From assembly GCF_027497255.1 (NCBI RefSeq), contig NZ_CP114903.1:5208001-5272000 (forward strand): a DNA stretch of 64,000 bases, in the 5' to 3' direction. Origin of the DNA: Micromonospora sp. WMMD882. GTDB lineage: Bacteria > Actinomycetota > Actinomycetes > Mycobacteriales > Micromonosporaceae. How positions within the stretch are numbered: position 1 is the stretch's first letter; each line of letters opens with the position of its first letter. The position numbers were made by a program, and so were the translations under genes. The notes below the pieces were generated by a model. That model was given only the letters and a program-made list of their open reading frames with translations. It made no database searches and was not told the DNA's origin. Positions 46,808-55,197 of this stretch are shown in pieces.

Positions 46808-48444
46808 TCAGCGGCAGAACAGGCCGCCGCCGCGCAGGTCGCGCACCCGGGCGTACCCGTCGATCGCGCCGTCCCCGCTGACCGCCCGGGTCTGGGTGAT
46901 CAGCACGCAGGTCGCGCCGTACCGCTCGGCGATCGCGGCCCGCCGCCCCGGCGTGGTGCCGGGGGCCCGCAGTTCGCGCCGGGCCGCCTCACGTTCCTTC
47001 TCGTCGCCGATCCACGGGTTCGGCCAGCCCGGGTTGACCGTGTGGTAGCCCAACCAGTTCAGGTGCCGGTCGGCGTGCCGCCGGTCGGTGAGCACGGTGA
47101 CGCCGGTGGGCACGTACCGGGTGACGAAGTCGTACTCGTGGGACGGGCCGCTCAGGCTCGGCGTGCGGGCGCGCTCCCGCAGCGCCTCGGGCAGCGCGCC
47201 GGTCGGCGCCGCGCCGAGGAAGCCGTTCAGCGGCGTGACGTCCACCGCCAGGCCGGCGAGCAGCACCAGCGCCGCGAACGCCCCGAGCAGCCGCCGCCCC
47301 GCCCGTCCGCCCCCGACGGGCGCGCTCTCCCCGTCCGCCGGCAAGGTCCGGCCGGCGGGCGACGTGGTCGGCGGCCAGCGGAGCACCGCGCCGGCGACGA
47401 ACGCGCCGAACGCGACGTGCAGGGCCAGCATCGCGGTCGGCGCGACCCGCAGCAGGTGGTACTGCCCGGTGGCGAACGCGACCACCAGCACCGCCACGGC
47501 CAGCCCGCACATCAGCGCCAACGGGTCACGACGCTGGGCGCGCAGGCGCAGGACCAGCGGCGCCAGCCCGAGCAGCCCGTACGCGCAGGAGAGCTGCGTG
47601 GGGCTCAGCATCCCCTCGCCGAGCTGCCGGTGGATCTCCACGAACTCGGGCGCGCCGGTGAACAGCCCGCTCACCGTGCTGAACGGCCACGCCGTTACCA
47701 GCAGGAACGCGCCGATTCCGACTCCGACGACACGGAACAGGTCCGACCCGCGCCAGCGGGGGCCGGCGGCCAGCAGCACCGCCGTCGCGCCGAGCGCCGT
47801 GTTCACGGCGGTGAACGAGTGGACCAGGGTGATCGCCGCGCCGAGAAGTCCGAAGGAGACCAGCGGGCCGAGCTCCCGGCTCCGGCGGTACGCCAGCAGC
47901 CGGTCGAACGCGAGCAGCATCAGGCCGACCGCGGTGGTGCTCGGGTACGCCACCACCTCGGCCAGCGAGCGCAGCGACAGGAACCCGCTCCACACCGGAG
48001 GGCGGATCCCCCAGAGGAAGAGCGTGGCGAGCAGCGCGAACGCGGCCCGAGCGGGGAACCGGTGAACCAGCGGCAGAACCTGTGGAACGCCCACACCAGC
48101 AGCGTCGTGTTCAGCACCGCGAGCACCCCGAACACGGCGGTGGAGGAGAGCCCGGTGACCCGTACGACGACGGCGAGCAGCCAGGTCAGCGGCGAGTGGT
48201 AGGGGCTGCCGGCGCCGGTGCCGGTCATCGGGTCCGGTGGGGTGAACAGGTCCCGGGCGAGCGTGTCGACCGTCGCCACGTGCAGCAGGAAGTCGGTGGC
48301 CCAGGTGTGCTGGACGGCCACCCCGGCCGACCAGAGCACCAACCCCGCCCCCACCACGTGGTACGCGTTCACCCGGCGACGCCCGTCACCAGCAGCGGCC
48401 CCCGACTCCGAACCCTGCTTCCGCCCCAGCCCCTGTCCCAGCAC
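46808..48444 (-). pseudogene. Frameshifted polytopic membrane protein (glycosyltransferase-like)
   Basis: Two overlapping minus-strand frames together make one polytopic protein of about 545 residues. The N-terminal piece (48444 to about 48062) carries the first helices and reads HTWATDFLLHVATVDTLARD and SPYHSPLTWLLAVVV, like GT-C-type membrane proteins; the remainder (about 48062 to 46808) continues with FPARAAFALLATLFLWGIR, more helices and a soluble C-terminus (RYVPTGVTVLTDRRHADRHL). Adding one C in ACCGG at about 48059-48062 restores a continuous frame through LVWAFHRFCRWFT and FPARAAF. It is therefore a recent frameshift or a sequence error. Substrate unknown. Confidence 0.75.
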
Positions 48445-48510
48445 CCCGGGATCCTACAAACGCCCCCACGACTGTCGTCTGTCGAACTCCCCACCGGGCG
48501 GGGGCTGGGG

Positions 48511-49620
48511 TCAGGGGAGCCAGTGGCCGTTTCGCATGACGCGCAGGACGGTGAGGTGGTCGTCGAGGACCACCAGGTTGGCGGCGAGACCGGGGTGCAG
48601 GGCCCCTACCTGGTGGTCCAGGCCGACCGCGCGGGCGGGGGTGGTGGCGAGCATGCGGCAGGCGTCCGCCATGGACACTCCGGCGGCCACCGCGTGCCGC
48701 AGCGCGGCGTCCATGGTGAGGGTGCTGCCGGCGATCGCCCCGCCCTCGGTCAACCGGGCCACCCCGTCGGTCACGGTGACCGCCTGACCGCCCAGCTCGT
48801 ACCCGCCGTCGGGCATGCCGGCGGCGGCCATCGCGTCGGTGACCAGCGCGATCCGTTCCGGGCCGGCGACCGAGGCGGCGAACGTGAGCATCCCGTCGTG
48901 CAGGTGCACCCCGTCGCCGACCAGCTCGCAGATCACGTTGGGCGCGGAGAGCAGGGCCACGGCCGGCCCCGGCTCCCGGTGGTGCACGGGGCGCATGCCG
49001 TTGAACAGGTGCGTGCCGACGCTGGCCCCGGCGGCGATCGCGGCCCGGGTCTGGTCGAAGGTGGCGTCGGTGTGCCCGATCGCGGCGACCACCCGCTCCC
49101 CGGTGAGCAGCTTGATCGCGGCGAGCGCGCCGTCACGTTCCGGCGCGAGCGTCACCATCCGGACCGTGCCCGCGCCGATTCGGATCAGCTCGGCCAGCTC
49201 GTCGGTGGACGGGTCGCGGAGGTACTGCGGGTTCTGCGCGCCGCAGCGCGCGTCGGACAGGTACGGGCCCTCGAAGTGGATACCGGCGAGCACCCCCTCC
49301 CCGACCAGCGGGGCGAATGCCGAGGTGGCCGTGCTCATCAGCGCGAACGGGGCGCTGACCAGGCTCGCCAGCAGGGTGGTGGTGCCGTGCCGCAGGTGGA
49401 ACGCGGCGGCCTGCCGGGCCGCGTCGGGGTCGCCGGTGGTGAAGGTGTGCCCGCCGCCGCCGTGGGTGTGGATGTCCACGAAGCCGGGCACGATCCAGTG
49501 GCCGTCGCGCACCGACGGGTACTCGGCGACGGCCCGGATCCGGCCCTCCTCGACCTCCACGCACCCCTGACGGATCACGCCGTTCGGGGTCACCACCTTG
49601 CCGTTCACCCGTACGGTCAT
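48511..49620 (-). CDS. nagA: N-acetylglucosamine-6-phosphate deacetylase
   Basis: 369-residue amidohydrolase removing acetate from GlcNAc-6-phosphate in the cytosol. Metal and catalytic motifs are visible: IVPGFVDIHTHGGGGH, GIHFEGPYLS (metal Glu), AIGHTDATFDQTRA, THLFNGMRPVHHREPG and the catalytic Asp in IALVTDAMAAAGM. The ATG at 49620 has GGAGGAAG close upstream and overlaps the kinase stop by four bases. It is the last gene of a three-gene operon: SIS isomerase, ROK kinase and nagA, which together can phosphorylate, deacetylate and isomerise amino sugars. Confidence 0.95.
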   Translation of the reverse strand: MTVRVNGKVVTPNGVIRQGCVEVEEGRIRAVAEYPSVRDGHWIVPGFVDIHTHGGGGHTFTTGDPDAARQAAAFHLRHGTTTLLASLVSAPFALMSTATSAFAPLVGEGVLAGIHFEGPYLSDARCGAQNPQYLRDPSTDELAELIRIGAGTVRMVTLAPERDGALAAIKLLTGERVVAAIGHTDATFDQTRAAIAAGASVGTHLFNGMRPVHHREPGPAVALLSAPNVICELVGDGVHLHDGMLTFAASVAGPERIALVTDAMAAAGMPDGGYELGGQAVTVTDGVARLTEGGAIAGSTLTMDAALRHAVAAGVSMADACRMLATTPARAVGLDHQVGALHPGLAANLVVLDDHLTVLRVMRNGHWLP

Positions 49621-50648
49621 GCTTCCTCCAGGAGGTCGAGGGCGAGCAGGGCCGCGCCGAGACAGCCGGCCTCGTCGCCGAGGGTAGCCGCCACCAGCCG
49701 GGGCTCCCGGTGGAAGGTGAGCCGTTCGCGCAGGGCCGTGCGGAGCGGGTCGAACAGGTGCCGGCCGGCGCGGACGAGACCTCCGCCGAGCACGACGGCC
49801 TGCACGTCGAAGAGCGCCTGGCCGGTGGCGAGCCCGTCGGCGAGCGCCTCGACGGTGTCCTGCCAGACCTCCCGGGCCAGCTCGTCGCCGGCCACCGCCC
49901 GGTCGACCACGTCCGCGGCGGTGCTGCCCGGGGCGCCGGCGAGTTCCGCGTACCGGCGGCCGACGGCCGCCGCCGAGGCCACCGCCTCCAGGCAGCCGAC
50001 CCGTCCGCAGCCGCAGCGCGGCCCGCCGGGGCGGACCAGGATGTGGCCGATCTCGCCGGCGGCGCCGTGCGCGCCGACGACGGCCGTGCCGGCGACCACG
50101 TGGGCGGCGGCGATCCCGGTGCCGACCGCGACGAAGAGCACGTGCGGGGTGCCACGTCCGGCCCCGAGGCGGGCCTCGGCCAGCCCGCCGGCGCGCACGT
50201 CGTGGCCGAGCGCCGTGGGCAGGCCGAGCCGCGTCACCGCCAGCTCCCGCAGGGGTACGTCCCGGAAGCCCACGTTCGCGGACCAGACCGCCACGCCGGC
50301 GGCCTGGTCGACGATCCCCGGCACGGCGATGCCGACGGCCCGGGGAGCGAGCCCGTCGGCGTGGGCCTTGCCGGCCAGCCCCTCGGCGACGTCCAGGATG
50401 GTGGCGATGACCGCGTCCGGGCCGCGTTCGGCCCCGGTCGGATGTCGTTCGGAGTGCGCCACCGTGCCGTCCGGGCGGACCAGCGCGCACTTCATCCCCG
50501 TCCCGCCGACGTCCAGCGCGACGACGACCGGCGCCCCGACGGCGACCGGCGGCGCGTCGACGGCGTCGGACCGGGGGTGGGCCGGCGGGGCGTGCGGTGC
50601 GGGCCCGGTGGGGGCCGGCGGGCCGGGCGGGTCGGGGGCGGGGGTCAC
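49617..50648 (-). CDS. ROK family kinase, probable N-acetylglucosamine kinase
   Basis: 343 residues. After a Pro/Ala-rich head of about 35 residues comes the phosphate-binding VVVALDVGGTGMKCALV. The ROK hallmarks are GIAVPGIVD, FVAVGTGIAAAHV, GAAGEIGHILVRPGG and the zinc motif CGCGRVGCLEAVAS with its three cysteines, followed by the adenosine region VVLGGGLVRAG. GTG 50648 overlaps the isomerase stop by four bases and its own stop overlaps nagA, so all three genes are coupled. GlcNAc is the favoured substrate because of nagA; glucose or ManNAc are alternatives. Confidence 0.9.
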   Translation of the reverse strand: MTPAPDPPGPPAPTGPAPHAPPAHPRSDAVDAPPVAVGAPVVVALDVGGTGMKCALVRPDGTVAHSERHPTGAERGPDAVIATILDVAEGLAGKAHADGLAPRAVGIAVPGIVDQAAGVAVWSANVGFRDVPLRELAVTRLGLPTALGHDVRAGGLAEARLGAGRGTPHVLFVAVGTGIAAAHVVAGTAVVGAHGAAGEIGHILVRPGGPRCGCGRVGCLEAVASAAAVGRRYAELAGAPGSTAADVVDRAVAGDELAREVWQDTVEALADGLATGQALFDVQAVVLGGGLVRAGRHLFDPLRTALRERLTFHREPRLVAATLGDEAGCLGAALLALDLLEEA

Positions 50649-51571
50649 GCCAGTACCACGGAACGGGTCAGGTGCCGGGGCGCGTCGGGGTCGAGGCCAC
50701 GGCTGGTGGCCAGGGCCACCGCGAACCGCTGCGCCAGGATCAGGTCGGCCATCGGGTCGACCGGGGTACGCCCGGCGGCCCAGCGCCCGAGCACCGTACG
50801 GCAGCCGTTGGTGCGGCTGTGCACGAACGCCGCGCCGGTGGCGGCGACGTCCTCGGCGAGGCCGTCCGGGATCTCGCCGAACGCCCAGACCAGCCGGCCC
50901 GGGGCGGCGATGGAGATCGGCCCGTGCCGGTAGTCCATGGCCGGGTACGCCTCGGCCCAGAAGGTGGCCGCCTCCCGGCACTTCAACGCGGCCTCCTGGG
51001 CCAGGCCGACGGTCCAGCCCCGGCCGAGGAAGGTGGCCTGCTCCACCCGGGTCGGGTCGAGCGGCAGCGGGGCCCGGACGGCGACCTCGGCGTCGGCGGC
51101 GAGCGCGGAGACGTTGTCGCCGAGGTGGGCGCGGAGCAGCGCGAGGGCGGTGGTGGCGAACCGGGTCTGCACCACGGACCGCTCGTCGGCGAACGGCAGC
51201 GGCACGGTGTCGGCGAGGCCGGCGGCCGGGGAGTCGGGGTCGCCGACGATGACGGTGGTCGGCAGGTGGCCGCGCAGCGCGGCGAGCAGGTCGGTGACCT
51301 CGGTGGTGGTGCCGGACCGGGTGATCGCGACGAGCCGGTCGTAGCGCCGGGTGGTGGGGAACTCGGACGCCTGGAACGCGTCGGTCTCGCCCTGGCCGGC
51401 GGCCTCGCGGCGGGCCGCGTACGCGGCGGCCATGAACCAGGAGGTGCCGCAGCCGACGACGGCGGTCCGCTCGCCGGGGCGCGGGAGTCGGTCGGCGACG
51501 GTCGGGGCCAGATTGGCCGCCTCCCGCCAGCAGTCGGGCTGGCTCGCGATCTCTGCGTCCACGTACGCCAT
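50645..51571 (-). CDS. SIS-domain sugar isomerase/deaminase (NagB-II/AgaS-like)
   Basis: 308 residues with two SIS modules. Module one contains TAVVGCGTSWFMAAAYAARR and the phosphosugar-binding loop AITRSGTTTEVTDLLAAL; module two follows the catalytic-region ALKCREAATFWAEAYPAMDYRHGP. This last block, with its Glu and His, is typical of GlmS-like isomerase domains and glucosamine-6-phosphate deaminases of the second type. As it precedes a ROK kinase and nagA, deamination of glucosamine-6-phosphate to fructose-6-phosphate is likely. It starts at ATG 51571, divergent from a DeoR regulator. Confidence 0.9.
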   Translation of the reverse strand: MAYVDAEIASQPDCWREAANLAPTVADRLPRPGERTAVVGCGTSWFMAAAYAARREAAGQGETDAFQASEFPTTRRYDRLVAITRSGTTTEVTDLLAALRGHLPTTVIVGDPDSPAAGLADTVPLPFADERSVVQTRFATTALALLRAHLGDNVSALAADAEVAVRAPLPLDPTRVEQATFLGRGWTVGLAQEAALKCREAATFWAEAYPAMDYRHGPISIAAPGRLVWAFGEIPDGLAEDVAATGAAFVHSRTNGCRTVLGRWAAGRTPVDPMADLILAQRFAVALATSRGLDPDAPRHLTRSVVLA

Positions 51572-51593
51572 GAGAAATCCTCGCAGGGGAGAC

Positions 51594-51718
51594 TGTGCGC
51601 AATACGGCTCGTTACAGCTATGTTTCGAGCGTCATTCTGCGCGAAGTCGGGTGCTCCTGGCAACCGCTCGCCGGATCGCGCAGCCGAAGGTTTTGCGCAC
51701 ACCCAGTTTCGCGCACTA
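51594..51718. promoter_or_regulatory. Array of TGCGCA/CGCGCA half-sites between the amino-sugar operon and deoR gene
   Basis: The 195-base divergent region holds TGTGCGCAATA (51594-51604), TTCTGCGCGAA (about 51635-51645), GTTTTGCGCACA (51690-51701) and GTTTCGCGCACTA (51706-51718), the last two being direct repeats 16 bp apart. DeoR-family proteins commonly bind such repeated sites, so these are probably operators of the adjacent regulator. Confidence 0.5.
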
Positions 51719-51766
51719 CTGTGCACGCAATCAATCACCTTCCGTGCAGTCGTGGAGGCCCCCGAG

Positions 51767-52552
51767 GTGGACCGGTACGCGAGATGGAACGCCCTACTGG
51801 AGATGCTGACCGACAGCGGCAGGGTCAGCGTCGAGGAGGCCGCCGGGCGGCTCGACGTCTCCCAGGCCACCATCCGCCGGGACTTCGACCAGCTCGCCCA
51901 GCAGCAGATGATCACGCGTACCCGGGGCGGGGCGGTCGCCAACGGCGTCTCGTACGACCTGCCACTGCGCTACAAGACCGCCAAGCACTCGGCCGAGAAG
52001 CAACGGATCGGCGCCGCCGCCGCCGCGCTGGTCTCCCCGGGCACCGTGGTCGGCCTCAACGGCGGCACCACCAGCACCGAGGTAGCCCGGGCCCTGGCCG
52101 TCCGGGCGGATCTGAACACCAGTGCCGAGGGCGCCCAGTTGACCGTGGTCACCAACGCCCTGAACATCGCCAACGAGCTGCTGGTGCGGTCCCGGATGAA
52201 GGTCGTGGTGGCCGGCGGGGTGGTCCGGCCCAAGTCGTTCGAGCTGGTCGGCCCGCTGGGCGGGGCGCTGCTGCGCGAGGTCACCCTGGACGTCGCCCTG
52301 CTCGGCGTGGACGCCATCGATCCGCACCTCGGGGCCGCCGCCCACCACGAGGGCGAGGCGGCGATGAACAACCTGATGGTGGCCCGGGCCAAACGTGTGG
52401 TGATCATCGCGGACTCGTCCAAGCTGGGCGGGCACGCCTTCGCCCGGATCTGCCCGGTGGACCGGGTGGAGACGCTGGTGACCGACTCCGGCGCGTCCCC
52501 CGCCGTGGTGGCGGAGTTCCGCGCCGCCGGGGTCGACGTGGTCTGCGCCTGA
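51767..52552 (+). CDS. DeoR/GlpR family regulator of the amino-sugar operon
   Basis: 261 residues. The DeoR helix-turn-helix is VDRYARWNALLEMLTDSGRVS, then VEEAAGRLDVSQATIRRDFDQL and ITRTRGGAV; the rest is the sugar-phosphate-sensing domain with VVGLNGGTTSTEVARAL, VTNALNIANELL and VVIIADSSKLGGHAFARI. GTG at 51767 is chosen because GGAGG lies 8 nt upstream; GTG 51752 is in frame but has no site. Being divergent from the SIS-ROK-nagA operon and facing repeated sites, it most likely represses that operon until an amino-sugar phosphate accumulates. Confidence 0.9.
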   Translation: MDRYARWNALLEMLTDSGRVSVEEAAGRLDVSQATIRRDFDQLAQQQMITRTRGGAVANGVSYDLPLRYKTAKHSAEKQRIGAAAAALVSPGTVVGLNGGTTSTEVARALAVRADLNTSAEGAQLTVVTNALNIANELLVRSRMKVVVAGGVVRPKSFELVGPLGGALLREVTLDVALLGVDAIDPHLGAAAHHEGEAAMNNLMVARAKRVVIIADSSKLGGHAFARICPVDRVETLVTDSGASPAVVAEFRAAGVDVVCA

Positions 52553-52573
52553 GCCGTCGGGCTTCCCGACGGC
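52553..52573 (+). terminator. 9-bp perfect stem-loop after the deoR-type gene
   Basis: GCCGTCGGG (52553-52561) pairs with CCCGACGGC (52565-52573) over a CTT loop, directly at the end of the regulator gene. Confidence 0.6.
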
Positions 52574-52741
52574 CCACCGGCGGCCCGACGGGCCCGGCGG
52601 CTGGGCGTGGTCTGTCCGGGAAGCGGAAAAGTTCGGTCGAATAACGGACACGTCCGGGACGGCCGCCAGGGCATCGATAAACTGTAGGGTCGCCGCACGT
52701 GGCGGAGGAGCCACGACGAGCCTTCCGTGAAGGGCAGTCCC

Positions 52742-53971
52742 ATGCTGCGGCTACGCATACTTCTGACCGCGTCCCTCTGCGCCGCTGTCGGCGCGATCGG
52801 CGCGCCCACGGCCCTCGCCGCCCCGGTGGCCCGCGCCGCGGCCGACACCGCGCCGCCGGTGATCGCGGACCTCACCGTCACCCCGGACGACGTCGGGGTC
52901 AGCGGGGTCGACCTGGTGCCGGTCACCGTCGCCGTCCGGCTCACCGACGAGTCGGGGGTCATCGAGGCCGGCGAGATGGACGGCGTCGCCACCCCCCTGC
53001 TCGGCCTGCGCCGGGTCGAGGGCGGTGAGCGCAACGAGGGCGTGGAGTTGAAGCTCACCTCCGGCACGGCGAAGGACGGCGTGTGGAGCGCGACCGTCCA
53101 CGTCCCGTCCACCTGGGACGGCCGGTGGGAGGTCGGCCAGGTGATCGCCGAGGACTCGGCCCGCAACCGGCTCGAGGTCGACCCGCGTGACGCGGGGACC
53201 ACCGTGTCGCTGGAGGTGACCGGCGCCCACCAGCCGGCGGTGACGATGGAGCTCACGCCCGACCCGCTGGTCGGTGACGGACCGCTCACCGTCAAGGGGC
53301 GGTTCTACGACAAGGACACCGGCAAGGGCCTCCCGAACCAGCCGATCTTCTTCGGGCACGACAACGTCTGCGTCGAGCAGCCGGGCACGCCCAACGGCGT
53401 CACCGCCGCCGACGGCACCTTCAGCAGGGTGTATCCGGTCGGCGACATCTACCTGCGCTGCGTCGGAATCCTGCGTCCGACGAACATCGGCATCGTGCCG
53501 GCCTACATCGTCGTCACGTCCGCTCACCCCCGGTTCCGGCCGACCATCACCGCGTCCGCCGACCGGACCACCGTCCAGCCCGGTACGAAGGTCACCTTCA
53601 CCGGCACGGTCAAGCCGTCCGGCCTGTCCACCGTCGAGCTCCAGCAGCTCAAGGACGGCAAGTGGCAGAAGGTCACCAGCGGGCAGCTCGACGACCGGAG
53701 CCGTTTCACGCTGACGGTCACGCCGAAGGCCACCGGTGAGCACTCCTACCGGGTGGCCCGCCCGAGCGATGATCCGGAGCTGGTCGGCGCGTCCAAGACC
53801 ATCGTGGTGCGGGTGACCACGTCGGGCGGCGACGGCGGCGGGGACGGCGAGCTGCCGATCACCGGCCCGGCCACGTTGCCCATGGTCGGTGGCGCGCTGG
53901 CGCTCATCGCCGTGGGGACGGGGCTGACGCTGCTCGGCCGGCGACGTCGGGGGGCGGACCCGGACCGCTGA
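52742..53971 (+). CDS. Secreted Ig-like surface protein with LPXTG sorting signal
   Basis: 409 residues. Signal peptide about 1-31 (MLRLRILLTASLCAAVGAIG, ALAAPV). The body has beta-rich Ig/bacterial-adhesin-like modules (PPVIADLTVTPDDVGVSGVD, VTMELTPDPLVGDGPLTVKG, FRPTITASADRTTVQPGTKV). The C-terminus is a full sorting signal: LPITG, a hydrophobic helix (MVGGALALIAVGTGLTLLG) and RRRRG, so sortase anchoring to peptidoglycan is expected. ATG 52742 is preferred with GAAGGG 7 nt upstream; GTG 52727 is in frame. No sortase gene is in the window. Function of the displayed domains unknown. Confidence 0.88.
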   Translation: MLRLRILLTASLCAAVGAIGAPTALAAPVARAAADTAPPVIADLTVTPDDVGVSGVDLVPVTVAVRLTDESGVIEAGEMDGVATPLLGLRRVEGGERNEGVELKLTSGTAKDGVWSATVHVPSTWDGRWEVGQVIAEDSARNRLEVDPRDAGTTVSLEVTGAHQPAVTMELTPDPLVGDGPLTVKGRFYDKDTGKGLPNQPIFFGHDNVCVEQPGTPNGVTAADGTFSRVYPVGDIYLRCVGILRPTNIGIVPAYIVVTSAHPRFRPTITASADRTTVQPGTKVTFTGTVKPSGLSTVELQQLKDGKWQKVTSGQLDDRSRFTLTVTPKATGEHSYRVARPSDDPELVGASKTIVVRVTTSGGDGGGDGELPITGPATLPMVGGALALIAVGTGLTLLGRRRRGADPDR

Positions 53972-53976
53972 CCGGC

Positions 53977-54069
53977 GTCGCGCCGTACCCGTCAGGAGCG
54001 CGCTGTCGTCGCGCCGTACCCGTCAGGAGCGCGCTGTCGTCGCGCCGTACCCGTCAGGAGCGCGCTGTC
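53977..54069. repeat. Three perfect 31-bp tandem repeats
   Basis: Identical units start at 53977, 54008 and 54039, immediately after the surface protein stop. There are no spacers, so this is a simple tandem array and not a CRISPR. The last unit runs into the terminator stem at 54067. Confidence 0.95.
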
Positions 54070-54093
54070 GCCGCGGCTGCCCGCCGCGGCGAC
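54067..54093 (+). terminator. 10-bp perfect stem-loop terminator
   Basis: GTCGCCGCGG (54067-54076) pairs perfectly with CCGCGGCGAC (54084-54093) around a 7-nt loop. It ends the surface protein transcript. Confidence 0.65.
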
Positions 54094-54137
54094 GGTCGTT
54101 CCGGGGTCGGGAAGCGACCCGCGTCGGCGATTCGCGC

Positions 54138-54165
54138 TTTACTACTACGGATAGCGAAGTATCAT
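54138..54165 (+). promoter_or_regulatory. Promoter with embedded operator for the ABC exporter
   Basis: TTTACT (54138-54143) and TATCAT (54160-54165) are spaced 16 nt apart. A dyad TACTnCG-N5-CGnAGTA (54143-54161) fills the spacer exactly. A repressor bound there would block polymerase. The dyad type is common for PadR or GntR regulators, but none is encoded next to it. Confidence 0.6.
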
Positions 54166-54201
54166 CCTTGCCGTCATACAACCGAGCGGGGGAGGTTCAC
54201 G

Positions 54202-55197
54202 GTGCCCGCCGTCCTGGAGATAGAAGGTCTACGCAAGACGTACAAGAGCCGCAGGCGCGGCGAACGGCACGCGCTGGACGGCTTCGACATGCGGGTCGAC
54301 GCCGGTCAGGTGCACGGCTTCCTCGGCCCGAACGGCTCCGGCAAGACCACCACCCTCCGTACGCTGCTCGGTCTGATCCGGCCCGACGGCGGCCGGATGG
54401 CGCTGCTCGGCCGGGAGGTGCCGGCCGCGCTGCCCGAGGTCGCCGGACAGGTCGGCGCGATCGTGGAGAGCCCGCAGTTCTTCCCGCACTTCTCCGCGCG
54501 GGACACCCTGGAGCTGCTCGCCGGCGCTGGCGGGGTGCCCCGGCCCCGGGTCGAGGAGGTGCTGGAGCTGGTCGGGCTCCGGGACCGGGCCGGCGAACGG
54601 GTCAAGACGTACTCGCTCGGCATGAAACAGCGCCTGGCGGTGGCCTCCGCGCTGCTCAAGAACCCGAAGCTGCTGATCCTCGACGAGCCCGCCAACGGCC
54701 TCGACCCGGGCGGCATCCGCGAGATGCGGACCCTGGTACGCGACCTGGCCGCCGCCGGGATGACCGTGGTGCTGTCCAGCCACATCCTCGGCGAGATCCA
54801 GCTCATCTGCGACTCGGTCACCATCATCTCGCTGGGCCGCCGGGTCGCCTTCGGGCCGGTCGACGAGGTGCTCGCCCGGTACTCCGGCGGCACGGTACGG
54901 GTCCGTCTGGAGGCCGCCGCCGACCTGCCGACCGCCGCCGACGCCCTGGGCCGGGCCGGTGTGCCGGTCACCGCGTACGACGACCACCTGATGCTGGCCG
55001 GCGTCGACAAACCGGCCACCGTCACCAGGCTGCTCGCCGAGCACGGCCTGTACGTCAGCGAACTCGCCCCGGTCACCGCCGACCTGGAGAGCGTCTTCCT
55101 GGAGCTGACCGCGACCGCGCCCGTCCCCGGCCAGCACCGCCAGGTCGACCAGTCCCGCCGGGTCGGCGACGCCAGCACGGGAGGTTGGGGAGCATGA
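54202..55197 (+). CDS. ABC transporter ATP-binding protein, DrrA/CcmA-like
   Basis: 331 residues. Walker A GPNGSGKTTTL, Q-loop VESPQFFPHFSARDTLELL, signature YSLGMKQRLAVASALL, Walker B LLILDEPANGLDP and switch VLSSHILGE are all present. A C-terminal domain (from TVRVRLEAAADLPTAADALG) resembles the DrrA-type extension of export ATPases. GTG at 54202 has GGGGGAGG upstream. The stop overlaps the permease ATG by four bases (55194-55197). Such pairs export peptides, antibiotics or lipids, or act in self-protection; the substrate is unknown. Confidence 0.93.
   Translation: MPAVLEIEGLRKTYKSRRRGERHALDGFDMRVDAGQVHGFLGPNGSGKTTTLRTLLGLIRPDGGRMALLGREVPAALPEVAGQVGAIVESPQFFPHFSARDTLELLAGAGGVPRPRVEEVLELVGLRDRAGERVKTYSLGMKQRLAVASALLKNPKLLILDEPANGLDPGGIREMRTLVRDLAAAGMTVVLSSHILGEIQLICDSVTIISLGRRVAFGPVDEVLARYSGGTVRVRLEAAADLPTAADALGRAGVPVTAYDDHLMLAGVDKPATVTRLLAEHGLYVSELAPVTADLESVFLELTATAPVPGQHRQVDQSRRVGDASTGGWGA

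Noticed and set aside
46808..48444. Programmed frameshift or two separate genes
   Set aside because: No slippery sequence or stimulatory structure was noticed and the second frame has no convincing start; a simple one-base deletion explains the data better.
48082..51252. 1056-codon plus-strand open frame opposite the amino-sugar operon
   Set aside because: Runs antisense through nagA, the ROK kinase and the SIS gene, all with intact family motifs.
53977..54069. Possible CRISPR array
   Set aside because: Repeats of 31 bp are directly abutting with no spacers and no cas genes nearby.
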